From positions 124,001 through 188,000 of the forward strand of contig OW568901.1 in assembly GCA_938743325.2 (NCBI GenBank): a stretch of DNA of 64,000 nt, in the 5' to 3' direction. This stretch comes from Pycnococcus provasolii (taxonomy: Eukaryota; Chlorophyta; Pseudoscourfieldiophyceae; Pseudoscourfieldiales; Pycnococcaceae). The notes beneath the pieces were generated by a model. The model was not told the DNA's origin. It ran no database searches and saw only the letters and a program-made list of their open reading frames with translations. Shown here one piece after another: positions 29,001 to 37,033 of this stretch. Position 1 is the first letter of the stretch. Each line of letters starts with the position of its first letter. Made by a program: the position numbers and the translations under genes.

Positions 29001-32000
29001 GGCTGTCTTAGCCGACGAAGGTGACGCGACGACAAGCGTGGCAGAGCGAGGCACGTCCGCACACCAAGAAAACAAAGAACCCTCCATGAGGAAAGGTGAC
29101 GCAACGGCCAGGCAGATGGCTGCGGTTGCGCGCAACGTGGCTGACGGGATTAGCATGCGAGACATGTTGCAGCTCGCCCGCGAAGTCAGCGAAGCGAGAG
29201 ACGAATGGGAGATGAGCGCCGGCACCGAAGCACAGCAAGTTGGTGCGGCTGCAAGATTGTGGTCACGCAACGTCATGCCGTGGCAAGGCAATCGTCCCAA
29301 TGGAGCGGCGGTGGCGTCCTTAACCTGCAATTGGGATTGGTGTTTGAGGAACCCAATGCCTAGCGACCAAGAAGGAGTTAAGGAGCGGCTGGACAAGAAG
29401 GGATTGGGCTACGTGGACACCAACCCGGAGGTTTCCGCAGCTCGAAAGTGCATGGCTCGATGGGCGCGCTGTCGAGTGCAAGATGAGGAAGGCAAGGCTA
29501 TTGCGGCCGTATGCCAGCACGAGAAGCGCAATTTGAGTCAACAACCTGTAACCAAAACAAGGTTACCAGGTTGGCCCAAAGAGTTGAGGGATAGGTTCGT
29601 CCATGCCATAGACGGTGGCTCAGAACTCTTGGTGCAACAATATGAGACGGGCACGGAGTACCGTGTCTTCGTGCCAAGGCGTGAAGAAAACAACGCTGAG
29701 GTTGCGGCGGCAATAGCAAGTGAAGTCACCTCCACGGCTGCAAGCGCAGACCCGTGGGAGGATGAGGAACTCATGCTAGCCATGCGTGAAGGTGGCGCTG
29801 GAGCGGTTACCGACGTCGCAAAGCGCAGCCGAGTGGCAAGGCGCATGAGGTCGTATGCCACTAAACAACGAGACGGCGAGATGGTGCTCTTGTTTGTGCC
29901 TGACGGCCGGAGACCAAGAGAAGTGCCTCCGCCAGGCAAGCGTGAAGAAGTCATTGACTTGTACCACCGTAAGACAGGCCACTTCGGAGTACGGCGTACG
30001 TACGAACTGGTCAAGCTACATTATTGGTGGCCCGGCATGTATCGCCAAGTGGCTACAGTGGTTGGGAAGTGTGCGGCTTGCGATTTGGCGAAAGCACGGC
30101 CGAACCGCAAGGCAGGTGGAACGGAGTTACAATCCTTGCCAATTCAAGGATTGTTCTTCAGGTGGCATGTTGATTTTGCTGGCCCGTTCAATGAGACTGA
30201 ACGTGGTAACAAATACATCTTAATCTTCATTGATGCATTCAGCAAAGAACTTGTCGCGGTCCCCACTCCCGACAGGACGTCCTCTAATGTTGCGTATGCG
30301 TTCTTGCAACATGTCTTGAGTCGATACGGTGCTCCAGCCGTAGTGACGTCGGACAACGGACAAGAGTTCGTGGGAGGAGAGTTTGCGGAATTGTTAAGGG
30401 AGGCGTGCATCGACCACCGGACAACGTCACGCAACCATCCTCAGGCCAATGGCCAAGTGGAGCGTGTGGTACAGACGGTTAAGGAGTCTTTGAAACGTCT
30501 TACTGTAGACGCGGAAGAACACCGCGACTGGGACGTCTTGTTGATGTGGGTGGTGCTCGGATACCGCTGCAGTAAGCAAGCGTCATCGGGTATGAGCCCG
30601 TTCGAAGTGGTGTACGGCACGGAGCCCCAGTTGGCCATTGGCCACGGCGGTGCCTTCGCCGACGAGTTGGTCTATGAAGGAGTGGAGGAAGATGATGCGA
30701 AACGAGCGACTGAGGCGACGGCCGTCAGCTTGCTCAAGCGTGCGGTGGCCATGAAGAAGATGGTGGCTACCATCGATTCGAATTTGAAGGTGGCGCAACA
30801 CCGAGATTCGTTACGATACGCTCAGCTGCGCGACGGTACGTACTGGCGTAAGCTCAGGAAGTTTGAGGTGGGTGATTTCGTGTATGTGGCGCGAGCTCAT
30901 GCGAAAGGTTTGGAAGCGAAGGTAATGAGGACGGTGCTCCGAGTCAAGGAGGCACGCAGTGAGGATGTGTTTGTGTTGGAAGGTCGCGATGGCGCAACCA
31001 TCGTGGAGCAGGCGGTGAACATGGCGCCGTGCCATTTGCCTGACCTGGACGGGACCGTTGACGGCACGCTACTCAGGGCTGCGTGGCGGTGCCAAGGGTG
31101 CAACGGTGACCGGGAACACAGCAAGATGATTGTGTGTGACGGATGTGGGAAGGCGTGGCACATCTGGTGTGTAACGCCACCACTTAAGGTCGTACCACAG
31201 ACCACGTGGGTGTGCGAGGCATGCTCAATGCTGGGGTATCAACCATCCCCAAGCACGTTTGGTGACGGGGCGTATCGTCCACCTCCAACTGTGACCGCGA
31301 GGTTGCGAGATGAACGAGGTTTGGCGCTGCATGGGCGACGCGTCATGAAGGAGTTTGACGTGGGACCTGGTGTGAAGGAGCAACATGAAGGCACGGTGCT
31401 CTTCGAGGCTACTGCGCACCCGCCGTACCGATTCCGGATCAGGTACGACGATGGCGATGAAGAAACGATGTACGAGGCAGAAGTACGCAAGTACGTGCTT
31501 CCATCGAGTGGTGAAGTGAACAAAGATAAAAGTGATAATGTGAAACAAGATACTCGTGTGACAAGACTCAGGTCCACGCGTGGTAGTCACGTGGCAGCTG
31601 CATTGGCTTGGAAGAACGAGACAATGTTGTGCAAGTCCAAAGAGGTCTTACCTTTGATGGACAATGTGGTGTTGGCGAAACTGATGCAAGAGCTCCAGCC
31701 CGGATGCTCAGCGCGCACGGTAAGCAATATGGCGAGGGCGGTGGCGCTTATGCAGACGCCACGAGCGTTGCCTTGCGTCACGACAGTGCCCGGTGCACTC
31801 GAACAGCTGTGGGAGCATGTGGCTCTTGATAAATTTGAGTGGGTGTTGGATCCGTTCGCGGGTACCAAAGCGGTGGCTTCATACCTCAGCGGGCAAGAAG
31901 TACGCGTAGTTAGCAATGACTTGAACCCTGGGCATGGCGCAGAGTTGTGCATGAATGCGTGTCAGCCGGTATTTTGGCAACGCATGGCGAAACAAGGTGT

Positions 32001-32334
32001 CGAGGCAGTAGTATGTAGCCCTTGGTTCGACTGCTTAGATTTGGTGGTGCCACTCATGGTGAAGGCAACTGCCAAGGTGGTGTGTGTGCACGTGTCGTAC
32101 AGCTATTATGCTACGATGCCCCGTGCTCGAGCAAGTATGCTGAAACAATGGATGGACGAAGGCAGGGTTGCAGTGATTAGCAACTTGCCTAGAGTTGGCC
32201 GTCAGCGGCAATGTGCGTGGTTGTGTATCTTTGCCTCCGTGGCTATACGCAAACAATTAGTGAGACGAGAGTCTAGTGAAGAGGGGTGGCTGTTCGTGGC
32301 CGACCCAGAAGCGCCAATGGCGTTAGTGATTTGA
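25909..32334 (+). CDS. Retroelement ORF2: Pol with PHD finger, Tudor-like and methyltransferase-like C-terminus
   Basis: A 2,141-codon frame without an early ATG, so probably expressed as a Gag-Pol fusion. Order by residue: two hydrophobic segments (~53-70 and ~138-172); reverse transcriptase ~260-500 with YIDD near 436; RNase H ~580-705 (YTDFSSYG, GELLAVTWAL, ITDHQPLVWL); a ~600-residue region without recognised domains; integrase ~1345-1660 with the HHCC finger and catalytic core (HVDFAGPF, TSDNGQEF, HPQANGQVERV); PHD finger ~1727-1776 (CQGC, VCDGCGKAWHIWC, WVCEAC); a Tudor-like stretch ~1810-1860 (FRIRYDDGDEETMYEAEV); and ~1945-2110 a Rossmann methyltransferase-like segment (VLDPFAGTKAV, SNDLNP, CSPWFDCLDL). 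The last three are not standard Ty3 parts, and activity of the methyltransferase-like segment is unproven. Confidence 0.9.
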   Translation: MHGSRRAGTQLTGWLGKRGARAPTGGCAASVKTSPSAEGSREGGKTRRVYGLKRWIMWLGVLWVLAVAMSTPSTGTSASNVNEDATTWAESTGGGTFEDEARRNGWTHPPRRIKWNKSQARRMKKMVDTKHPARRGWMAGAVLTVLLAWLVLFEVKMWLATVVALTLVGGAHVKRQVWAVCTVTSETKVAPRRPARLIDAMTPYGDVGLEESVETRDGWMVASRLTEEQKVELLELLNRNKGAFAWSNDDIPGYSGVDGPFKIDVTDKSVETRQRQRRLNKAEQEKVDEWYQAFQDAGYIREYKLGEHQYGLHAMNTTVAAKKDAKTGEWTDCRVCADSRSVNAITIRDRRGMHRADDQIARLSAAKYITAVDLRKGFNQVPMDPGSIHLTQFWWKGKIYVWERMTFGYVNAAAKFQTVMDRELAVAGLDNETTCYIDDLCVHHDEWSDHLKALERMFAMCNTTGLRLHPDKSKFGLATVEFLGHKVGGNGVTPDEAKVKAIIGMGRPESASDLRSQLGLISYYRSFIPNASAMIEGMRPLLKKGAVWVKGAWTDEHQAQLDELKEKLATPGVGLFHFDDELETHVYTDFSSYGIAAVLAQVGPDGKERLCACISRSLNVHEAKYPSYYGELLAVTWALRTFHPYIWGRHIKLITDHQPLVWLMDSSQKKNAHHTRWALMVEQYDLVVIHRAGASHANADVPSRFPLATEEDNSGARLDDGEERNLGGQVRLATPEEYAEWYTAVARNPGNKATQSDLNLDGVPVTIPNPSPDMASTVGNGKGEEVGRAVAGALIKGEPYGAVAPLRVTMRASVCVSPADKVSHEVCAMVNDAVEDETVETPLTEWRRRLKHVVRGELLPSTDHVGNAIWSSPVVVVEGPGVCGRGVHAAWQSGLQVNMCVSVETYQLREQMRDEYVRARLPPGWVAQRTDSGVEQLWCQAWQDNNANVTELVERTRAVACGAEVVVAGLMADEAELDADTRWWKRIASANAAVVIETHARHARGNWWDGWIESCNRRPVITNVERMDLLAAVLADEGDATTSVAERGTSAHQENKEPSMRKGDATARQMAAVARNVADGISMRDMLQLAREVSEARDEWEMSAGTEAQQVGAAARLWSRNVMPWQGNRPNGAAVASLTCNWDWCLRNPMPSDQEGVKERLDKKGLGYVDTNPEVSAARKCMARWARCRVQDEEGKAIAAVCQHEKRNLSQQPVTKTRLPGWPKELRDRFVHAIDGGSELLVQQYETGTEYRVFVPRREENNAEVAAAIASEVTSTAASADPWEDEELMLAMREGGAGAVTDVAKRSRVARRMRSYATKQRDGEMVLLFVPDGRRPREVPPPGKREEVIDLYHRKTGHFGVRRTYELVKLHYWWPGMYRQVATVVGKCAACDLAKARPNRKAGGTELQSLPIQGLFFRWHVDFAGPFNETERGNKYILIFIDAFSKELVAVPTPDRTSSNVAYAFLQHVLSRYGAPAVVTSDNGQEFVGGEFAELLREACIDHRTTSRNHPQANGQVERVVQTVKESLKRLTVDAEEHRDWDVLLMWVVLGYRCSKQASSGMSPFEVVYGTEPQLAIGHGGAFADELVYEGVEEDDAKRATEATAVSLLKRAVAMKKMVATIDSNLKVAQHRDSLRYAQLRDGTYWRKLRKFEVGDFVYVARAHAKGLEAKVMRTVLRVKEARSEDVFVLEGRDGATIVEQAVNMAPCHLPDLDGTVDGTLLRAAWRCQGCNGDREHSKMIVCDGCGKAWHIWCVTPPLKVVPQTTWVCEACSMLGYQPSPSTFGDGAYRPPPTVTARLRDERGLALHGRRVMKEFDVGPGVKEQHEGTVLFEATAHPPYRFRIRYDDGDEETMYEAEVRKYVLPSSGEVNKDKSDNVKQDTRVTRLRSTRGSHVAAALAWKNETMLCKSKEVLPLMDNVVLAKLMQELQPGCSARTVSNMARAVALMQTPRALPCVTTVPGALEQLWEHVALDKFEWVLDPFAGTKAVASYLSGQEVRVVSNDLNPGHGAELCMNACQPVFWQRMAKQGVEAVVCSPWFDCLDLVVPLMVKATAKVVCVHVSYSYYATMPRARASMLKQWMDEGRVAVISNLPRVGRQRQCAWLCIFASVAIRKQLVRRESSEEGWLFVADPEAPMALVI

Positions 32335-32481
32335 ACAAATGTGTGTGGTGAATGCGTACCGTGGCCATACCCTTTATTGGTTTCGGTTGTGCGCTGATAC
32401 GGTGTGACATTTCCAGCGATATCACAACCGAGGCGGTGGGTTCGAAGGTGACGCTGTGACGCGGTAGTGCGTCGTGACAGC

Positions 32482-33142
32482 TGTCGCGCGGCATGGCGGT
32501 GTGGTGGCGCAGTGGTGCGGTGGTGAGTGGTGTGTGTGTGGAATAAGTGCCTCCAACCTTCTAGAGTTGGTGAGGGTTTGGGCCCCCTCAAGATAAATAT
32601 GGGTGAGTGTGGATGATTCGGGGATACGTTATCAGGATGACGTATCAGCAAGAAAATCCACATTAATGTGGATTTTCTTGGTCCCCGTGAAGTGCGGACA
32701 AAAATGACATTAATGTCATTTTTGTCCGCTGTTCATGGGGACTTGCAAGGTCACGTGATGTGGACAGGTGAGGTGCCCCGAGTGGAGGTTGCCCGTTGCA
32801 AGGCGGCCCCGTGTGGAGGTTGCCTATTGCAAGGTGGCCCCACGGTTGTGTGTGGTGGGCTGTGGTTGTATGGGTTTCCCTGCTGCCATTGTCAACGCGT
32901 TTTTGTGTACGCACGAGTGGCGTACGCTTGTTGACCGGTGAAGAGAGAGAGAGAGAGAGAGAGTTTTAAGTGTAACTTGGCTCCGGCCTTGTGGAGTTAG
33001 GGTGGTAAAACAACTAGGGTTGTCCGTTGTCGCCTGGTCGAGCCTCGTGGGCTCGCCTGGGGTGGCGGTGGTGGTGGCGTTGGTGTGGAGGGAGATTGTG
33101 TGTGTGTGTGAGATTGCGTTGGTGTGACGTGAGTTAGTTACA
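32482..33142 (+). repeat. 3' LTR
   Basis: 661 bp, apparently identical to the 5' LTR. No clear polypurine tract lies directly before it. Instead a 37-bp sequence starting TTCGAAGGTGACGCTGTGAC (about 32444-32480) sits there and recurs right after the LTR at about 33153-33189. Confidence 0.93.
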
Positions 33143-33898
33143 TTTCTTTTGTTCGAAGGTGACGCTGTGACGCGGTAGTGCGTCGTGACAACACAACAAA
33201 AATACAACCACCTACTATGTCACGACCGGGATCCCGCGGAGCAAAACATTTGCTGGGACAAAATCCGTGAGACCAACGAGGTGTCCCGGTCGGCCCGGTC
33301 CAGCTTGAAGTGTGCGGCATTTGGAGTAACCGAAACTGCATCGTTAGCACGACGATTGACAAGAAGTGGGTGAAGTAGCCTTAAGTAGGACCTCCCGTGA
33401 CCTTAAACTCAAGAGTCAAGACGTTGTCGGTTGTCTGACGTTTTTCAAGACGTTTTTTTTTCGTTTTTGCTTTGGTGATGGATTCGGGTTTTAGTAATCA
33501 AGACGATTCTTTTCCCGTTATTTTCTGCTTTGGAAATCCCCCGACCTGACCGTAAGTTGAAATTCGCGGAGTTCCGTCGGGGGAACCTCCTCGGCTTTTC
33601 AAATGATCTGCTCCCGGCCCCAAGGCTGTCCCCCCGCCTTCCGCAAACAAAATAATCTTGTCACAAAAAGTTAAGACGCCATCCCGACCCTGGCGTCGGC
33701 ATGGCGTCGGCGCCGCCGCCGACGACGACACAAAGCAGGAGGAATCGAAAAAAAAAGAATGTCCACAGATACAATTTTAGAACAGCAAAGCAACATGACC
33801 AACGACGGAACATCCGGGACCGTCGCTGGGGCACAGGGCGATCCGTCAACTTCCAAAGGACCGTGATTAGGATCCACCCTACGTGCCACGGCATGAAG
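33143..33898. other. Intergenic DNA between retroelement and RPA1-like gene
   Basis: Begins with the second copy of the 37-bp repeat that flanks the 3' LTR. The rest shows no recognisable exon of the RPA1-like gene that follows, although its 5' part should lie upstream. A TCAAGACG-type word recurs at about 33418, 33449 and 33500. Confidence 0.5.
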
Positions 33899-35180
33899 CA
33901 TCGAGGCGACGGCGTGGGGTGACAACGCGCGCAAGTTCGACGAAGTGCTCGTCGAGGGACGCACGTTCTACGTCACGAAGATGCGAGTCGCGCTCGCGTC
34001 CAAGAAGTACAAGTCGACGGACAGCGACTACACGCTGGGACTCGAGAACGACACCGTCATCGAGGCACTCAGCGACGACGAGGAGGCTGAGCTGGTCGCC
34101 TCCGAAGGCGACCCGAACGTGGCTATCGTCAAGGCGATGGCGGGAGTGAACATCTCCGACCTCGCCGTCAAGATGGCGAAGAACCCGCGCATGCTCGTCG
34201 ACGTCTTTGGCGTCGTTACCGAGGTGGGCGCGGTGCGCAGCGTGAAGCGCAAGTCGGACGGCTCGGAGCTGCAGACGCGCGAGGTTACGATCGTCGACGA
34301 TACCGGCAAGTCCGTAAACTGCGCTCTGTGGGGAGAGCTCGTGGACAAGGAGTGCGCGGAGATGGAGGCGGAGCTTGCAGCGAAGCCGGATTCCGCGCTT
34401 CTCGTCGCGCTTCGCCACGTCAGACCGACGAGCTGGAACGGAGTTTCGCTCAGCTCGCTCAGCAAGAGCAAGGTGGTTCTGAACCCGGACGTGCTCGTCG
34501 CGGACTGCGCACGCGCCTCCGGCCTGAGGCGCTGGTACGAGCATGATGGCGGCAAGCAGACGGCATTCGTTGCTGCGGGCGAGGGTCTGTCCGGCGCGCT
34601 GACGGCGGGAGGATCGCCGGGCGGCGACGGCCTGACGCCCGAGCAGCGCGCGAACGACCGCAAGAGCTTCGACGCGCTGAAGGTGCACAACCCGGAGGAT
34701 CGCAGCCTGGCGGAGAAGGAGTACGCGAACATCAGGGCGACGGTCGTTTACATCAAGCCTGACCAGAATCTGATGTACCTTGCCGCGCCTGACGGAAGCA
34801 ACAAGAAGGTTGTGGACAACAGCGACGGCTCGTTCTGGTGCGAGGGTCTTGGCAAGAGCTTCACGTCAGCAACGAACCGCTTCATCTTCTCGGCGAAGGC
34901 GGTTGACTCGTTCGGCTCGGAGACTTGGCTAAACATGTTCAACGCAGAGGGAGAGGCTCTGTTTGGTAAAACCGCAGACGAGATGGCTGCGATGGAGAAG
35001 GAGGATCGCGAGCGTTGCATCAAGGGTGCATTCTGGCAGAGCGGCGTGTTCCGCTTGTGCCGGCAGCTGCGCGAGTGGCAAGGCGAGCGCAAGGTTCGCG
35101 TGAACACGCTGAGCATGTCAAAGATTGACTACGCCGCAGAGAGCCGCCTGCTTCTTGCAGCGATCAAGAGCGGCTGCTGA
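33899..35180 (+). CDS. RPA1-like (RPA70) protein, 5' end unresolved, zinc ribbon degenerate
   Basis: Encodes the C-terminal ~427 residues of a replication protein A large subunit, which binds single-stranded DNA. The similarity starts abruptly at SIEATAWGDNARKF, the middle of OB-fold A. An in-frame stop lies just upstream, followed by AG at 33897-33898, so 33899 is either a splice acceptor or a truncation edge. The first internal ATG is at 33981. OB-fold B follows (VDVFGVVTEVGAV ... VTIVDDTGKSVNCALWG ... VRPTSWNGVSLSSLS), then OB-fold C. In fold C the zinc ribbon that normally reads C...CNKKV...C..C is A...SNKKV...CEGL, so three of four cysteines are gone. Fold C otherwise aligns through to YAAESRLLLAAI. 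Either a diverged paralogue or a decaying copy. Base composition is like the neighbouring genes. Confidence 0.8.
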
Positions 35181-35194
35181 GATTTGCTCAAAGA

Positions 35195-35221
35195 TTGCTC
35201 ATTCATTCAGTAACAGAATGG
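35195..35221 (+). promoter_or_regulatory. Shared 3' UTR motif, RPA1-like gene
   Basis: TTGCTCATTCATTCAGTAAC followed by AGAATGG, 14 bp after the stop. Nearly the same words occur just after the stops of the TPR-PRMT gene (57265-57287) and the eS8 gene (62055-62080, minus). Confidence 0.45.
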
Positions 35222-35459
35222 AGTTGACTTTTACTTCGTCCTTCTTTTGGTTCCCATTCTTTCTTCTTTTTGATTTTGGTTGCCCTTTATTACAACTGAA
35301 ACACATAAGCCTTTTTTGTTTTTTACAAGTCCGCTTGCGTAGCCTTGAATGGACCAGAGACGCCAGCGGGAGGTGCCTGATTAACGTTGTTGTCTCCCCA
35401 GCACGCGATGCTGCCGTCGCGTCGAAGCGCCATGGAGTGAGCCTCAAACCCGAATCAAG

Positions 35460-35933
35460 TCAAGTTGTGAGAGGATCCCTGTAAACCTTTAGGGAATTCC
35501 TACCGGTGATTTGAATGATGATACCGCGGCGTATCAAGTCTAGAACCTGATGTGAAAACGTCTTTAGTGCGACGCGGCGGTGCGATGCAGCACGCATGTG
35601 ATCCCGGCGCCCTTTGAGCGGCGCCTTCGCGGTGAGCGGTGCGGGCGGCGGGCGGCCGGCACGACTGCATGCATCGCGGTCCGCTTCCCACGACAGCACC
35701 ATGCTCTTGAGTGTACGGAACCGGATGTTAGACGGAACCTCGTTGGGTGCGAACGCCGGAATACAGCGCGGGCACTGACGTATGTCGGCGTGCTGCGGAC
35801 CATTGCAGATGGTACAGATGCGGACCGTCGGCGGCGGCGGCTGCGGCGGAGGAAGCGTCGGTGCGGTGACCATCAGGCTGGGCAGGGCTGACGGCAGCGA
35901 GTTGCCGGTCAGGAACCTCCACTCCTCTAACAT
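35460..35933 (-). CDS. Hypothetical protein with CCHC-like zinc motif
   Basis: A 157-residue frame from the first ATG (35933); the frame is open further upstream without an ATG. It has a proline-rich segment, then RICTICNGPQHADIRQCPRC, a C-x2-C-x4-H-x5-C-x2-C cluster that resembles a zinc knuckle or small treble-clef finger. The C-terminal half is basic and ends LIRRGIIIQITGRNSLKVYR. I do not recognise a family. Codon composition is plausible for this genome. It could be a host gene, or a piece of a mobile element given the repeats around it. Confidence 0.35.
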   Translation of the reverse strand: MLEEWRFLTGNSLPSALPSLMVTAPTLPPPQPPPPTVRICTICNGPQHADIRQCPRCIPAFAPNEVPSNIRFRTLKSMVLSWEADRDACSRAGRPPPAPLTAKAPLKGRRDHMRAASHRRVALKTFSHQVLDLIRRGIIIQITGRNSLKVYRDPLTT

Positions 35934-36059
35934 GATACGTGACAGCTCGGCCCAGTTGGCGGCAGCGGCGTCGCGCAGCTGCTCGTCCAGCCGAGTCACG
36001 GGAGATCAGCGCGACTGTTCCTTAACGGTGACTTGGGGGATCCGTCTTTGGTTGGGTTT

Positions 36060-36262
36060 CGGGGATTTAAATCACGCTTGACCACCACGTTGAGTGCGTG
36101 TTAGCACCGTCCACCAATGATGAGAACTCACTCGCAGCTCGCTTGACCACCACGTTGATTGCGTGCGTGTTAGCACCGTCCCACCAATGAGAACTCACTC
36201 GCAGCTCGCTTGACCACCACGTTGCGTGCGTGTTACGGTGTTAGCACCGTCCACCAATGAGC
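36060..36262 (+). repeat. Three-copy tandem repeat, about 65 bp
   Basis: GCTTGACCACCACGTTGAGT-type units start at 36076, 36141 and 36208 (periods 65 and 67 bp). Each includes GTTAGCACCGTCCACCAATG and GAACTCACTCGCAGCTC. They lie upstream of the shared module and are non-coding. Confidence 0.85.
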
Positions 36263-36599
36263 AATTGAGCATATGTAATATGTAATAATATGACCGTTGC
36301 CTCCTTCGCCTCGTTTTTATTTATTTTTGGGTTTCGCCGATGAGCGTTCTGGAGCGGATTTTGGATGCGGAATTTGGATTGCGGATTTTGGATTTTGCTC
36401 CAAGGTGCTTTACAGTTGTGCTCGAGAGCTGTTCTTTGCGAGAATTCCGAATTCAGAATTCAGAATTTTAAAATTCAGAAGAATTCAGAAGAAGGTTTGG
36501 CTTGGCCATTCACAACTTAAGTGTTGGCCAACTTCTTCATCGGCTGTGCTCGCAACAAAACGGCTTATTGTGCGGCCTGGTTGTGCGTGCGCTCGTCTT

Positions 36600-36921
36600 G
36601 TTGAGCCTCCTTACGTTCGGGCGAGCAACGGCTTAAGCAGCGAGCAGCGGCAACAACCACGTCGGTCCAGCTCGAACACTTGGCTCAAGCAGCCTTTTTG
36701 TGCGTGCGAGTCTTGTTGAGCTTACTTAAGTAGTATATTCGAGACAGACACACTCAGCTCAGCTCAGCTCGTGTATTTGTACTGGGCGTGCTAAGCGAGC
36801 GATAAGCGATAAGCTAGCGAGCGACACTCGAGCTCTTCGAGTGGCGTGTTACATACAGGAAGGTAGCTCTTGCTGTCGTTTCGTGCGTGAGCTGTGAGCC
36901 GCACTCTTGTGTGTGAGCTGT
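36600..36921 (+). repeat. Shared upstream module, copy B (5' of the A9-repeat gene)
   Basis: Matches the reverse complement of 12402-12720 through most of its length, including TATTCGAGACAGACACACTC, GCTAAGCGAGCGATAAGC and GTAGCTCTTGCTGTCGTTTC. It ends about 110 bp before the ATG at 37034. It is followed by GTGTGAGCTSTGAGCTC-like short repeats. Confidence 0.8.
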
Positions 36922-37033
36922 GAGCTCTGGTGCGTGCGTGTGAGCTCTGGCTCGCGTGTGTGAGCTGCGTGAGTATTTTCGAGCTCGCTTGCTCACTTTA
37001 CCACCAAACAACAACAACTCCACGTCGTCAGGG

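Larger units (their letters stand above)
22022..33142 (+). mobile_element. Ty3/gypsy-type LTR retrotransposon, whole-looking and very young
   Basis: An 11.1-kb element bounded by two 661-bp LTRs (22022-22682 and 32482-33142) that begin TG, end CA and show no difference I can find. Inside are a repeat-rich leader, ORF1 (Gag with aspartic protease motif) and ORF2 (RT, RNase H, integrase, PHD finger, Tudor-like and methyltransferase-like segments). The order RT-RNase H-integrase is that of Ty3/gypsy. It looks whole, with no obvious break in either frame. Identical LTRs mean a very recent insertion or gene conversion. A 37-bp sequence directly upstream of the 3' LTR recurs just after it (to about 33190); if the outer copy belongs to the element, ACAC would be a 4-bp target duplication. 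Confidence 0.93.

Noticed and set aside
32435-32480. tRNA T-arm (GGTTCGAA) suggesting a tRNA gene
   Set aside because: No acceptor stem, D-arm or anticodon arm pairs around it.
33879-34688. Long minus-strand frame opposite the RPA1-like gene
   Set aside because: Composition is a shadow of the GC-biased codons on the other strand; the plus strand has clear family similarity.
36956-37033. Upstream extension of the A9-repeat protein
   Set aside because: It begins at GTG and lies in repeat sequence next to the shared upstream module; the first ATG is 37034.
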